From assembly GCF_016744025.1 (NCBI RefSeq), contig NZ_JADGFC010000002.1:1-64000 (forward strand): 64,000 nt of DNA, written 5' to 3'. Below are positions 1-9,369 of the stretch, one piece after another; position 1 is the first letter of the stretch; every line of letters starts with the position of its first letter. A model generated the notes under the pieces. It saw nothing but the letters and a program-made list of their open reading frames with translations. It made no database searches and was not told the DNA's origin. The stretch comes from Sulfurimonas sp. Lineage in GTDB: Bacteria > Campylobacterota > Campylobacteria > Campylobacterales > Sulfurimonadaceae. The translations under genes and the position numbers were made by a program.

Positions 1-70
1 AGAGCTTTTTTATAATCCATTATAGAAATACCTTGGTTTCTTACCAATATACAGAAGTTTGCAAGGGTTT

Positions 71-1387
71 TCAAACCCCCATATTTTTAATTAAGTCCAT
101 TATTTGTATTGTCTCATAGATAGCATCTATGAGTTTTTGTAGTTCATCTTCTTTTGTAATATATGGAGGCATGATATAAACTGTTTTCATAAATGGTCTT
201 ATCCAAACACCTCTTTTTACAAACTCTTTTGTGACAAAATCCATATCTACATTTTTATGTAGTTCTACAACACCAATTGCACCGATAACTCTTACTTCTT
301 TTACTTTTTCTAGTTTTTCACAAATAGTTAAATTCTCTTTTAAATATTTCTCAATACCTAAAACTTTGTCTTGCCAATTATTATTTAAAAGTAGGTCTAT
401 ACTTGTAGAAGCGACTTTACATGCAAGTGGATTTGCCATAAAAGTTGGTCCGTGCATTAAAATATTTCCATCTTTTTCTATACCCTGTGCAACTTTTTCA
501 TTTGTAATTGTTGCTGCCATTGTCATATAACCACCAGTTAAAGCCTTTCCTATACACATAATGTCTGGAACTACTCCTGCATGCTCATAGGCAAACATTT
601 TTCCTGTTCGTCCAAAACCAGTTGCTATCTCGTCAAAAATAAGCAGTACATTATATTTTAAAGATAACTCTTTGAGTCCTACTAAGTACTCTTTATTGTA
701 TATTCTCATACCACCAGCACCTTGAACAATTGGTTCAATTATTATAGCTGCGATACTCTCATGTTTTTCTTCTAAAAGTTGAGTGATTTCATTTAAATCA
801 TCTTTATCAAACGCTTCATCAAACTTACTTTTAGGCTCACTTACAAAATAGTTCTGCGGTAAAAAACTACTAAATATAGAGTGCATTCCAGTAGTTGGGT
901 CACAAACAGACATTGCGCCAAAGGTATCTCCGTGATAGCCTCTCTTTACTGTTAAAAATTTATTCTTTGAAATACTGTTTTCTCTAGAGAAGTATTGAAG
1001 TGCCATTTTCATAGCAATTTCCACTGCCACAGAGCCTGAATCACTATAAAAAATGTATTTAAATTCATCATCTATAATACTTAATATTTTTTCAGTCAAG
1101 GCAATAACTGGTTCATGAGTAAGTCCACCAAACATCACATGACTCATTTTAGCTATTTGCTCAGTTATGGCAGAGTTTATAGTTTCATTGTTATATCCGT
1201 GTATAACAGACCACCAGGAAGACATACCATCTATGATAGAGGTACCATCTTCTAAGTTTAAGTAAATGCCATTTGCACTATCTACTTTTATATTAGTTCT
1301 TGGATTTAAAACACTGCTATAAGGATGCCAAATATGCTCTTTATCAATATTATTCAAAAGTTCTCTTTGTATTAAAATATAGCTCAA
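71..1387 (-). CDS. bioA: Adenosylmethionine-8-amino-7-oxononanoate aminotransferase
   Basis: PLP enzyme that converts KAPA to DAPA with S-adenosylmethionine as amino donor, in cytoplasmic biotin synthesis. The 438-residue length is usual for BioA. Visible class III aminotransferase signatures are HIWHPYSS near residue 18, GMSSWWSVIHGYN near 54, the PLP-aspartate segment LLIFDEIATGFGRTG and the lysine segment CIGKALTGGYM. The start at 1387 is TTG, and an inner TTG at 1357 is a possible alternative; no ATG is available upstream of the conserved HIWHPYSS. It is divergent from glnA. bioF lies about 19 kb away, so the biotin pathway is not one operon here. A short GGGTTT/AAACCC inverted repeat overlaps the stop codon and could contribute to termination. 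Confidence 0.93.
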   Translation of the reverse strand: MSYILIQRELLNNIDKEHIWHPYSSVLNPRTNIKVDSANGIYLNLEDGTSIIDGMSSWWSVIHGYNNETINSAITEQIAKMSHVMFGGLTHEPVIALTEKILSIIDDEFKYIFYSDSGSVAVEIAMKMALQYFSRENSISKNKFLTVKRGYHGDTFGAMSVCDPTTGMHSIFSSFLPQNYFVSEPKSKFDEAFDKDDLNEITQLLEEKHESIAAIIIEPIVQGAGGMRIYNKEYLVGLKELSLKYNVLLIFDEIATGFGRTGKMFAYEHAGVVPDIMCIGKALTGGYMTMAATITNEKVAQGIEKDGNILMHGPTFMANPLACKVASTSIDLLLNNNWQDKVLGIEKYLKENLTICEKLEKVKEVRVIGAIGVVELHKNVDMDFVTKEFVKRGVWIRPFMKTVYIMPPYITKEDELQKLIDAIYETIQIMDLIKNMGV

Positions 1388-1422
1388 ATTATACTCTTAT
1401 TTTAAACAAGATTCTTTCTTAA

Positions 1423-1428
1423 ATTATA
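1423..1428 (-). promoter_or_regulatory. Candidate -10 element for bioA
   Basis: A perfect TATAAT on the minus strand lies 35 nt upstream of the TTG start of bioA, in the 149-nt bioA/glnA divergent gap. A second TATAAT sits immediately before the TTG (1388-1393) and would fit the inner TTG at 1357. No convincing -35 is visible. Confidence 0.35.
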
Positions 1429-1501
1429 ACTTTACGAAACAAAAATTTCTAATTGATTAAAATTTAAACAGGATAAGAGATTCAATTAAATATTTTTGAG
1501 C

Positions 1502-1507
1502 TATACT
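1502..1507 (+). promoter_or_regulatory. Candidate -10 element for glnA
   Basis: TATACT precedes the glnA start by 29 nt, in an AT-rich stretch with no clear -35 box. The ribosome binding site CAGGAGAG follows at about 1524-1531. The assignment rests on sequence resemblance and position only. Confidence 0.35.
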
Positions 1508-1536
1508 AATAGCAATTTAATTTCAGGAGAGAATGA

Positions 1537-2967
1537 ATGGGAAAATTTGTTAATAATACAGAAGAGTTTTTTACTTTTTGTGAAGAAAACGATGTTCAAT
1601 TTGTAGACTTTAGATTTACAGACATTAAGGGTGCATGGCACCATATTAGCTACAGAATGAGTGCTGTTAGTGCTAATCAACTTGAAAATGGTCTTCCTTT
1701 TGATGGTTCATCTGTAGATGCATGGCAACCGATTAACAAGTCAGACATGTTGTTAAAAGTTGATATCGGAACTGCTTTTTTAGATCCTTTTACTGCTGAT
1801 CCAACTGTAATCGTAATTTGTGATGTTTATGATATTTACAAAGATCAAGCATACGAAAGATGTCCTCGTTCAATCGCTAAAAAAACTCTTAAGCATGCTG
1901 AAGAAATCGGTATTGCTGATACAGCATACTTTGGTCCTGAAAACGAGTTCTTTGTATTTGACTCTGTAACTTTTGTTGATAATATCAATGAAGCTGGTTA
2001 TAAAGTTGATACTGAAGAAGGTGAGTGGAATTCAAACAATCCTTACCCAGATATGTACAACACAGGTCACAGACCAGGAACAAAGGGTGGTTACTTTCCA
2101 GTAGCACCAACTGATTCAGCTGTAGATATGCGTGCTGAAATGATGCAAGTACTAGAGCAAGTTGGTCTTGAAGTTATTCTTGGTCATCACGAAGTTGCAC
2201 AAGGTCAACATGAAATCGGTATTGTTTTCTCTGACCTAATCGGTGCTGCTGATAATGTTCAAAAATATAAGTATGTTGTTAAGATGATTGCACACCTTAA
2301 TGGTAAAACTGCTACATTTATGCCAAAACCAATGTATGGTGATAATGGTAATGGTATGCACGTTCACCAGTCACTATGGAAAGATGGTAAGAACCTTTTC
2401 TATGCACCAGGTAACTATGCAAACCTAAGTGAAATGGCTATTAACTATACTGGTGGTATCTTCAAACATGCTGCTGCTGTTTCTGCGTTTACTAACCCAA
2501 CAACTAACTCATATAAGAGATTATTACCAGGTTTTGAAGCTCCTTCAATTCTGACTTATTCTTCTCAAAACCGTTCAGCTGCTTGTCGTATTCCATATGG
2601 TGCTGGCGAAATGGCTACACGTGTTGAGATGCGTTTTCCAGATTCAACTTCTTGTCCTTACCTTGCATTTGCTGTAATGATGATGGCTGGTCTTGACGGT
2701 ATCAAAAAAGCTACTGTTCCTGTTGGTCCAATGGATGAAGATTTATATGAGCTTTCTCTTGATGAAATTCGTGAAAAAGGTATTCCTCAAATGCCACACA
2801 CACTTCGTGAAGCACTTGAAGGTCTTATCTCTGATAATGATTTCCTTAAACCAGTATTTACTGAAGAATTTATCAATGCTTACCAACATTATAGATTTGC
2901 AAGAGATGTATGGCCAGATGAAGGTCGTCCAACTGCTTTCGAATTTAAAACTACTTACCAGTGCTAA
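1537..2967 (+). CDS. glnA: Type I glutamine synthetase
   Basis: Cytoplasmic dodecameric enzyme that makes glutamine from glutamate, ammonia and ATP. The 476-residue length is normal for GSI. Family signatures are [10 protein letters not shown] near residue 54, the metal-binding [13 protein letters not shown], the [19 protein letters not shown]/metal loop, [17 protein letters not shown], and [10 protein letters not shown] tyrosine in the segment [10 protein letters not shown] near residue 402 occupies the place of the adenylylation site in beta-type enzymes, so covalent control is possible; no glnE or glnB is in the window to support it. The start at 1537 follows a strong GGAGAG site. An overlapping out-of-frame ATG at 1533 is ignored. 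Confidence 0.97.
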   Translation: MGKFVNNTEEFFTFCEENDVQFVDFRFTDIKGAWHHISYRMSAVSANQLENGLPFDGSSVDAWQPINKSDMLLKVDIGTAFLDPFTADPTVIVICDVYDIYKDQAYERCPRSIAKKTLKHAEEIGIADTAYFGPENEFFVFDSVTFVDNINEAGYKVDTEEGEWNSNNPYPDMYNTGHRPGTKGGYFPVAPTDSAVDMRAEMMQVLEQVGLEVILGHHEVAQGQHEIGIVFSDLIGAADNVQKYKYVVKMIAHLNGKTATFMPKPMYGDNGNGMHVHQSLWKDGKNLFYAPGNYANLSEMAINYTGGIFKHAAAVSAFTNPTTNSYKRLLPGFEAPSILTYSSQNRSAACRIPYGAGEMATRVEMRFPDSTSCPYLAFAVMMMAGLDGIKKATVPVGPMDEDLYELSLDEIREKGIPQMPHTLREALEGLISDNDFLKPVFTEEFINAYQHYRFARDVWPDEGRPTAFEFKTTYQC

Positions 2968-2984
2968 TCGTACTATAAGTTGAT

Positions 2985-3006
2985 ATTTCCGCTTTTTTGC
3001 GGGAAT
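2985..3006 (+). terminator. Hairpin after glnA
   Basis: An eight-pair stem (ATTTCCGC / GCGGGAAT with one G-T wobble) around a six-T loop begins 17 nt after the glnA stop. The downstream tract is only moderately T-rich, so it may be a weak intrinsic terminator. Confidence 0.5.
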
Positions 3007-3019
3007 ACATTCTTTTAGC

Positions 3020-3025
3020 TATAAT
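3020..3025 (+). promoter_or_regulatory. Candidate -10 element for the histidine kinase
   Basis: TATAAT lies 28 nt before the kinase start and just after the glnA hairpin, suggesting an independent transcript. No -35 match is evident. Confidence 0.4.
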
Positions 3026-3053
3026 AAACATAAATTATTAATACTGGTGAAAA

Positions 3054-3968
3054 ATGTCAAATAAAATCACTCAAATCCTACTCAAAGAGATAGTCAACCT
3101 ATCTAAAAAATCAGACCAAAAATTAGCAGAAAAAATCCAAACCGTTTTAGATTTCTACGTAAATGAACAAAAAGAAAATCAAAAAATTATAAAACAAAAT
3201 GAATATTTTTTAAAACAATGGGATAAAAAAAATATAATTGCCCATGAAAAAGATGCTCAAAAAGATGAGATGTTAGAACAACAGTCTAGACTTGCATCTA
3301 TGGGTCAAATGATAGATGCCATTGCTCATCAATGGAAGCAACCACTTAACTCTATTAGTATGATGAGTGACATGCTAAAAGAAGATTTTGACAACAATAT
3401 AGTAGATTCTACATACATAAAAGATCTTGATGAAACAATGCATATGCAGGTAGATCATATGGTTAGTACTCTTCATGAATTTCGTACATTTTTTCGTCCA
3501 TCAGTTAAAAATGAAGAGTTTACAGTCCTAAATGCAATGCAAAGTGTTCAGATTCTTATGAAAGATGAACTTATATTGCAAAACATACTTTTAGATATTG
3601 AGATAGATGAACTTATCAAGATATTTGGAAATAAAAATGAGTTTAAACACCTCTTAATTAACCTTATAAATAATTCTATAGATGCATTTAATGATAAAGA
3701 TATAAGCCATAGAAAAATCGATATTAGATGCTACGAAGAAAGCAATAACATATATATTGAAGTTGAAGATAATGCAGGTGGCATAAATAATGAAGTCATT
3801 CAAGATATTTTCAAAGCTAATGTCACAACTAAACCTGAGGGAAAAGGCACTGGTATCGGCTTATATATGAGTGAACAATTAGTTAAAAAAAACAATGGAA
3901 CTATAAATGTATTTAACACCGACAAGGGCGCTTTCTTTATAATAATTTTACAACAAACTACTACTTAA
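3054..3968 (+). CDS. Soluble sensor histidine kinase
   Basis: Predicted cytoplasmic two-component kinase of 304 residues. It has no membrane segment and no recognisable PAS or HAMP domain. Residues 1-80 are helical and charged, probably a coiled coil. The phospho-acceptor box DAIAHQWKQPLN places the histidine at residue 92. The N box (NLINNSIDAF), G1 box (EDNAGGI) and G2 box (GTGIGLYMS) of the HATPase domain follow in order, so the catalytic core is complete. No response regulator is adjacent, so it is an orphan whose partner cannot be named. The HQWKQPLN form is common in epsilonproteobacterial kinases. A GGTGA site lies before the ATG. Confidence 0.9.
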   Translation: MSNKITQILLKEIVNLSKKSDQKLAEKIQTVLDFYVNEQKENQKIIKQNEYFLKQWDKKNIIAHEKDAQKDEMLEQQSRLASMGQMIDAIAHQWKQPLNSISMMSDMLKEDFDNNIVDSTYIKDLDETMHMQVDHMVSTLHEFRTFFRPSVKNEEFTVLNAMQSVQILMKDELILQNILLDIEIDELIKIFGNKNEFKHLLINLINNSIDAFNDKDISHRKIDIRCYEESNNIYIEVEDNAGGINNEVIQDIFKANVTTKPEGKGTGIGLYMSEQLVKKNNGTINVFNTDKGAFFIIILQQTTT

Positions 3969-4001
3969 TAACATCTTCTAATTCTCTAATACAAAATTTG
4001 A

Positions 4002-4007
4002 TATAAT
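4002..4007 (+). promoter_or_regulatory. Extended -10 promoter for leuA
   Basis: TATAAT preceded by TGA gives a TGnTATAAT extended -10. The predicted transcription start near 4013 leaves a leader of about 50 nt before leuA. The intergenic gap is 97 nt. Confidence 0.5.
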
Positions 4008-4065
4008 CCCGATTAAGATAGTTATGTAAGAGTGTACTATCAAATTTAAAGTTCAAGGATTCATA

Positions 4066-5724
4066 ATGAATCAAGTAAAAATGGGCAAATATCGCCCTTA
4101 CCCACAAATTGATTTGCCTAATAGACAATGGCCAACAAAAACTATAACAAAAGCTCCTAAATGGTGTAGTGTAGATTTACGTGATGGTAATCAAGCACTA
4201 ATCAACCCTATGGATATGAATAAAAAACTTGAACTTTTCGCACTCTTATTAAAACTTGGTTTCAAAGAAATTGAAGTTGGATTTCCATCTGCGTCTAAAG
4301 TAGAGTTTGACTTTTTACGCCGATTAGTTGATGATAAGCTTATCCCTGATGACGTAACAGTTCAGGTTTTAGTTCAAGCTAGAGAACACTTGATTAAAAG
4401 AAGTTTTGAAGCACTTGAGGGTGTTAAAAAAGCAACTGTACATATTTACAACTCTACTTCTACTGCCCAAAGAAAGATAGTATTTGGAAAAAGTAAAGAA
4501 GAGATAGTTGCTTTAGCTTTACAAGGCGTTGACTTAGTTAAAAAGTATGAAAAAGATTTTGATGGAGAAGTGTTCTTAGAGTATTCACCTGAGAGTTTTA
4601 CTGGAACTGAGTTAGAGTTTGCTGCAGAAATTTCAAATGCAGTAACTGCTAGATGGGGAATCTCATCTACAAGAAAGGTTATTATCAACCTTCCTGCGAC
4701 TGTAGAGATGGCAACACCAAATATTTATGCAGACCAAATAGAGTGGATGTCTAATCACTTAGACAATCGTGAAAATGTAATCATTTCAACTCACACTCAT
4801 AACGATAGAGGAACTTCTGTTGCGGCTACTGAGTTAGCACTTTTAGCAGGAGCTGATAGAGTTGAGGGAACACTTTTAAGTAATGGAGAGAGAACTGGTA
4901 ATGTAGATATGATTACTCTTGCTCTTAACATGTTAACTCAAGGTGTAAACCCAGAGTTAGACTTCTCAGATATAAATGAAGTTTTAGAAGTTGTTGAGAA
5001 ATGTACTGAGATGGATACACATGCTCGTCACCCTTATGTTGGTGAGTTGGTTTATACAGCATTCTCCGGTTCACACCAAGATGCAATCAATAAAGGTCTT
5101 GCATATCAAAAGAACTCTCAAGATAGTTTTTGGGAAGTTCCTTATTTACCGATTGACCCAGAAGATGTTGGAAGATCTTATGAGAGTATTATTCGTATCA
5201 ACTCTCAGTCTGGAAAAGGTGGAGTAGCTTTCATATTAGAGAAAAACTTTGGTTTTGCTCTACCAAAAGCTATGCATCCAGAGATTGGAAAAATTGTCCA
5301 AGGTATTACTGATGTTAAAGGAAGAGAACTTAGTTCTGATGAGATTTTAGATATATTTGAAGATACTTATTTTAAAGCTAAACAACATATATCATTTGTT
5401 GACTTTACTGTTGAGTCAATCAACAAAGTTTCTACTTGTAAGCTTACTTATAGCTACAATGGAAAAGAGATAATCGCTTCAGGAGAGGGTAACGGTCCAA
5501 TCGATGCTTGTAAAAATGCACTGATGAAAGACTATAAAAATGATTTTACTATTAAATCTTATTCTGAGCATTCATGTGGTGATCAAAGTTCAGCAAAAGC
5601 TATTGCTTATATTGAAATACAGACTAAAGATACATTGTCTTGCTACGGTGTAGGAAAAGATAACGATATTGCAACTGCATCTATAAAAGCAATGTTCTGT
5701 GCTTTAAACAGAGCTTTTAACTAA
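4066..5724 (+). CDS. leuA: 2-isopropylmalate synthase, long form
   Basis: Catalyses condensation of acetyl-CoA with 2-oxoisovalerate, the first committed step of leucine synthesis. At 552 residues, with an N-terminal extension containing YRPYPQIDLPNRQWP, it resembles the long LeuA class known from actinobacteria and fungi rather than the roughly 510-residue class. The catalytic DRDGNQ-type segment is DLRDGNQALINPMD, the metal-binding motif is STHTHNDRGT, and the substrate loop is NGERTGNVD. The last 130 residues match the regulatory LeuA dimer domain that mediates leucine feedback. It stands alone; leuB, leuC and leuD are not in the window. The start follows an AAGGATTC ribosome site. Confidence 0.93.
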   Translation: MNQVKMGKYRPYPQIDLPNRQWPTKTITKAPKWCSVDLRDGNQALINPMDMNKKLELFALLLKLGFKEIEVGFPSASKVEFDFLRRLVDDKLIPDDVTVQVLVQAREHLIKRSFEALEGVKKATVHIYNSTSTAQRKIVFGKSKEEIVALALQGVDLVKKYEKDFDGEVFLEYSPESFTGTELEFAAEISNAVTARWGISSTRKVIINLPATVEMATPNIYADQIEWMSNHLDNRENVIISTHTHNDRGTSVAATELALLAGADRVEGTLLSNGERTGNVDMITLALNMLTQGVNPELDFSDINEVLEVVEKCTEMDTHARHPYVGELVYTAFSGSHQDAINKGLAYQKNSQDSFWEVPYLPIDPEDVGRSYESIIRINSQSGKGGVAFILEKNFGFALPKAMHPEIGKIVQGITDVKGRELSSDEILDIFEDTYFKAKQHISFVDFTVESINKVSTCKLTYSYNGKEIIASGEGNGPIDACKNALMKDYKNDFTIKSYSEHSCGDQSSAKAIAYIEIQTKDTLSCYGVGKDNDIATASIKAMFCALNRAFN

Positions 5725-5735
5725 ACACTCACTAA

Positions 5736-5761
5736 GCTCTCTAGGCATCGCCTTAGAGAGC
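5736..5761. terminator. Hairpin between convergent leuA and 5794-6015
   Basis: GCTCTCTAGG and CCTTAGAGAGC form a 10-bp stem with one bulge and a five-base loop, placed 11 nt after leuA and 32 nt after the convergent minus-strand gene. It could serve both directions. It lacks a strong T tract on either side. Confidence 0.5.
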
Positions 5762-5793
5762 AAGTCTTCAAACTCATATACTTCAATAAGTAA

Positions 5794-6015
5794 CTATTTT
5801 AGTTTTTCATGGAACTTTTTCAGAACTTCGAGCTGTTTTTTAAGCTCTTTTTTTTCATTGGAGTTTTCTGATATTTTGACTTTCTTTTTAAGAGAAGTTA
5901 TCTTTTTTAAAAGAGAATTTTTTAGTTTTTCTCTTTTATTTTGCTTCTTTTCTTGCTCACCCTTATCTAGTATGAAAAACTTTTCTGCTTTTTTAAACAA
6001 TTTTTCTATGTTCAT
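5794..6015 (-). CDS. Small lysine/glutamate-rich coiled-coil protein
   Basis: Unrecognised 73-residue protein. Nearly all residues are K, E, L, N and S, with heptad-like leucine spacing from about residue 28 to the end (KLKNSLLKKITSLKKKVKIS and KKELKKQLEVLKKFHEKL), so a short cytoplasmic coiled coil is likely. No signal peptide or metal motif is seen. Its ATG overlaps the TGA of the upstream Na/Pi cotransporter gene as ATGA and is preceded by GGGAG, which argues that it is translated and coupled to that gene. Function is unknown. Confidence 0.65.
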   Translation of the reverse strand: MNIEKLFKKAEKFFILDKGEQEKKQNKREKLKNSLLKKITSLKKKVKISENSNEKKELKKQLEVLKKFHEKLK

Positions 6016-7754
6016 GCAATCTCCCTTAAGTCTTGAATATCACTATCTTTTATCCATAAAATAGATGCTGTGTTGATAAGATTTTTAGAAATATCATATG
6101 CAAATGAGTTATCATTTATAAGTGAAGTTGCCATTTTTCTCTTTATCTTATCTGTTCTGATTAGAGAATCAATCTTTCCATTTTGTATAAGATCTAACTT
6201 ATCTATCTCTTTTTTTAAAAGCTCAATGTTAGATAGTATATCTAAGTCATCATCCATATTTCGAATCTTGTTTATGGTATCTATTGCCTCAGCTATCTCT
6301 TTTCGTATCAAGTTATACTCAGCTTTCATAATCTCATTGCTTGAGGTTAGATATATCTTGATATTTTTTTGTATCTCTCTAACATACTTGATAGACTCAA
6401 CAATATCTCTACAAGAGATTTTCAACTCATATACTTTCATCTTTTGCTCTTCATTCATATTTTCTTGAGCTTTTGTTGCATAGTACAAGATTTGTCCATA
6501 TATCTCTTTAATGTTGTTGTCATAAAAAACGTTAATATCTGTATTTATTTTTTCATCCGAATGTTTGATGACATGAGACATGTCTTCACATCCTAGATAT
6601 TGGTGTCGATGAAGAGAAAGGGCAGGAGAGATCACTTCTATTGAATTATCATATAGATGCTCAACTTCTTTTCGTACAACTTCTAGAGCCGCTTCTGGGA
6701 CATTTATAACTATATCATCAAGGTATCTTGCCTTGTCAACATCTTTTACCTCTATAAAAAGAGATTCTAAAAATTTTACGAGGTAGGAGGTAAATGGAGC
6801 GACTACAAGTATGCCTAAAACATTAAAGATAGTATGAAAAAGAGCTAACTGCATTGCATAGTCGGTTTCATTTATGCCAATCATGCTAGATAAGTATGCA
6901 ACTAAAGATGCCAGCTGATATAAAAATACTATTGCAACAAATCCGGTTACTATGTTAAATATCAGATGCGCTATTGCTAGTCTTTTTCCATTTGCGTTTG
7001 AGCTAAGTGAGCCAAGTATTGCAGTAACTGTTGTACCAATAGCTAGTTCTAAAGCATTAAAGTACTCAATCTGTCCTGTTGCAAGAGCCGTGATAATCAG
7101 TGCCATTGTTGCACTACTAGACTGAATGACAACTGTAGCAACTGAGCCTATAAGAACATAAACTAATACTCCAAGGTATCCGTCCATAGCGTAAGATGCT
7201 AAGTCTATTCCACCCTTTAGTGCGTCAAATCCTTCTTTCATATAACCTATGCCAAGAAAGACAAAACCAAGACCGACTAAAATAGTTCCAATACCTTGAT
7301 ATGATTTAGCATCTTTAAACCTAAAGACTACTCCAAAGATAATCATAGGAAGAGCAAACTGAGCTATTTTTATCTTTACCCCAAATGCTGAGACTATCCA
7401 AGCTGTCGCTGTTGTTCCTATGTTTGAGCCAAAGATAACACCAATAGCTCCACTAAGAGAGATAAGCTCGGCACTTAAAAATGAGATAACAATTATTGTA
7501 AGGAGTGAAGAACTTTGAACGATTGCAGTAGCTACAAATCCAGCACCAATTGCTTTAGGTACTGAAGAGGTAGTTTTTTTTAAAACTTTTTCTATGACTC
7601 CACCGCTAAAAAGCTTGAAGCCGTCTTCCATAAAAACCATACCTATTAAAAATATGGTAATTCCAGCGATAATGAGTTTTGCATCATCACTAGAAAACAG
7701 AAGATACGCAAGTGCCAATACAAAAATGGGAAATAAATACTTTTTAAAATTCAT
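6012..7754 (-). CDS. Na+/phosphate cotransporter with PhoU-like C-terminal domain
   Basis: Inner-membrane phosphate (or other anion) symporter of about 580 residues. Two inverted Na/Pi cotransport repeats each carry the signature QSSS (AIVQSSSLLTIIVISF and VVIQSSSATMALIIT), surrounded by about eight to nine hydrophobic segments. The last ~200 residues form a charged helical PhoU-like domain. The ATG at 7754 (protein MNFKKYLF) is preferred over a longer frame opening at 7868, because the extra 38 residues are an out-of-frame reading of the helicase 3' end and carry no membrane character. It begins 7 nt after the helicase stop and overlaps the downstream coiled-coil gene by 4 nt. Confidence 0.9.
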   Translation of the reverse strand: MNFKKYLFPIFVLALAYLLFSSDDAKLIIAGITIFLIGMVFMEDGFKLFSGGVIEKVLKKTTSSVPKAIGAGFVATAIVQSSSLLTIIVISFLSAELISLSGAIGVIFGSNIGTTATAWIVSAFGVKIKIAQFALPMIIFGVVFRFKDAKSYQGIGTILVGLGFVFLGIGYMKEGFDALKGGIDLASYAMDGYLGVLVYVLIGSVATVVIQSSSATMALIITALATGQIEYFNALELAIGTTVTAILGSLSSNANGKRLAIAHLIFNIVTGFVAIVFLYQLASLVAYLSSMIGINETDYAMQLALFHTIFNVLGILVVAPFTSYLVKFLESLFIEVKDVDKARYLDDIVINVPEAALEVVRKEVEHLYDNSIEVISPALSLHRHQYLGCEDMSHVIKHSDEKINTDINVFYDNNIKEIYGQILYYATKAQENMNEEQKMKVYELKISCRDIVESIKYVREIQKNIKIYLTSSNEIMKAEYNLIRKEIAEAIDTINKIRNMDDDLDILSNIELLKKEIDKLDLIQNGKIDSLIRTDKIKRKMATSLINDNSFAYDISKNLINTASILWIKDSDIQDLREIA

Positions 7755-7761
7755 TATAGAC

Positions 7762-9036
7762 CTATCTTCTTCGGTTTGAGTTACCTCTTGAAGTACTACC
7801 ACCTTGGGCAGGCTTATTTCGAGGTCTATTTCTAGAGTTTCCTCCACCCTTACCTCTTCCGCCGCCACCTTGGTTGATTGCTTCTGCTTTTATTGATGGA
7901 TCAGGTTTAAAACCTTTTAACCATACTTTTGGAATATCTTTTTTTATAAGCTTTTCGATGTTAGCTAAGTACTCATCTTCATCTATACAAACAAGAGAAA
8001 CAGCTTCACCTTCGTTACCAGCACGACCTGTTCTACCGATACGGTGAACATAGTCTTCACTTACATTTGGAAGTTCATAGTTTACAACATGAGGAAGTTG
8101 GTCTATATCTATACCACGAGCTGCGATGTCAGTAGCAACAAGAACTCTTACCTCACCTTTTTTAAAGTCAGCTAGAGCTTTTGTTCTTGCATTTTGGCTT
8201 TTGTTTCCATGAATTGCAGCAGCTGTGATTCCATCTGATTCTAACTGTCCAGCTAAACGATTTGCTCCATGCTTAGTTCTACTAAACACAAGAACTTGTT
8301 TCCAGTCACCATCTTTGATAAGGTGAGTAAGAAGTTCACGTTTACGAACTTTATCTACAGGGTAAACAGCTTGTTTAACTGTCTCAGATGCAGTGTTTCT
8401 ACGAGCAACTTCAATCAATGTCGGAGAGTTTAAAAGTCTATCTGATAGTTTTTTTATCTCATCTGAATAAGTAGCAGAGAAAAGTAAAGTTTGCTTCTGT
8501 TTAGGAAGAACTTCTAAAACTTTTTTGATGTCATTTATGAAACCCATATCTAACATTCTGTCTGCTTCATCTAAAATAAGGAAGTCTACTTTTGAAAGAT
8601 CTATAGTTTTTTGATTCATATGGTCTAAAAGTCGTCCAGGAGTTGCGATAACTATATCCATTCCCTTACGAAGTTGTACTATTTGAGGGTTTATTTTTAC
8701 ACCACCAAAGATTACACATGATTTAAATGGAAGATGCTTCCCGTAAACTGCAACACTCTCTGCAACTTGCGCCGCTAACTCTCTTGTAGGAGTCAGAATA
8801 AGTGCTCTAACATGATGTGCTTTTTGCTTTGTATGTTTAGAACGGCTTAAAAGTTCTAGCATAGGAAGAGTAAAACCTGCTGTTTTACCAGTTCCTGTTT
8901 GTGCACCCGCAAGGATGTCTTTTCTATCCAGAATAACAGGGATAGCCTGTTTTTGAATCGGGGTAGGCTCACTATAGCCTTGTTCTTTAATTGCTTTTAA
9001 TAGTGGAGCTGATAACCCTAAGTTGTTAAATGACAT
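7762..9036 (-). CDS. DEAD-box ATP-dependent RNA helicase (RhlE-like)
   Basis: Cytoplasmic RNA-remodelling ATPase of 424 residues with all family motifs in order: Q motif [10 protein letters not shown], Walker [25 protein letters not shown] ([10 protein letters not shown]), SAT, the RecA2 segment [24 protein letters not shown] and HRIGRTGR. The C-terminal tail is rich in G, R, N and S ([18 protein letters not shown]), typical of RNA-binding tails in RhlE-type proteins. The ATG at 9036 follows AGGAAATAC. The gene leads an operon with the Na/Pi cotransporter. The exact RhlE, SrmB or CsdA role cannot be told from sequence alone. Confidence 0.95.
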   Translation of the reverse strand: MSFNNLGLSAPLLKAIKEQGYSEPTPIQKQAIPVILDRKDILAGAQTGTGKTAGFTLPMLELLSRSKHTKQKAHHVRALILTPTRELAAQVAESVAVYGKHLPFKSCVIFGGVKINPQIVQLRKGMDIVIATPGRLLDHMNQKTIDLSKVDFLILDEADRMLDMGFINDIKKVLEVLPKQKQTLLFSATYSDEIKKLSDRLLNSPTLIEVARRNTASETVKQAVYPVDKVRKRELLTHLIKDGDWKQVLVFSRTKHGANRLAGQLESDGITAAAIHGNKSQNARTKALADFKKGEVRVLVATDIAARGIDIDQLPHVVNYELPNVSEDYVHRIGRTGRAGNEGEAVSLVCIDEDEYLANIEKLIKKDIPKVWLKGFKPDPSIKAEAINQGGGGRGKGGGNSRNRPRNKPAQGGSTSRGNSNRRR

Positions 9037-9205
9037 GTATTTCCTAGTCTTAATATCTTTCTATAATAGCATAATTTTGGGCTTGTTTTTTGGGAATTTA
9101 AATTTAGAACAGCTTTTTACTTAAGCGACATTATGTTCTTTTCATGGATTATTTGAGAAATTAACAAACCCTTTCAAATAACTGCTATTTCAGTATTAAA
9201 TATAC

Positions 9206-9232
9206 ATGATTTTTTTAAGTTTTAAAAATCAT
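9206..9232. repeat. Inverted repeat ATGATTTTT / AAAAATCAT
   Basis: Perfect 9-bp arms separated by 9 nt in the intergenic region upstream of the island. It is composed of A/T except for one G-C pair per arm, so it could be an operator or an accident of AT-rich composition. Confidence 0.45.
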
Positions 9233-9332
9233 ATTTGGTAAAATAGTAGTTTTTATCACTTTTTTTTTATATATAACAAATTAATAAGCACTTTCAATAG
9301 TGTGTTATTTTGGTATTTAAGGTTATTATACA

Positions 9333-9338
9333 TATAAT
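9333..9338 (+). promoter_or_regulatory. Candidate -10 element for the DUF3223 gene
   Basis: TATAAT lies 31 nt upstream of the ATG at 9370, giving a predicted leader of about 25 nt. No -35 is clear. Confidence 0.4.
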
Positions 9339-9369
9339 GTTCGTTGAATAAATAGTTATATCAACATGA

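Larger units (their letters stand above)
9037..9369. other. 333-nt AT-rich divergent intergenic region
   Basis: This gap separates the conserved helicase from the start of the accessory island. It contains long A and T runs, a probable helicase -10 (TATTAT near 9066 on the minus strand), a 9-bp inverted repeat and a TATAAT upstream of the DUF3223 gene. No ORF, tRNA or att-like repeat was recognised. Confidence 0.6.

Noticed and set aside
1..20. Possible start (ATG at 20, minus strand) of another gene at the left edge
   Set aside because: Only six codons are inside the window, and no strong ribosome site is seen, so it cannot be supported.
7755..7868. N-terminal extension of the Na/Pi cotransporter frame
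   Set aside because: It overlaps the helicase 3' end in another frame, has no membrane character, and an ATG at 7754 fits better.
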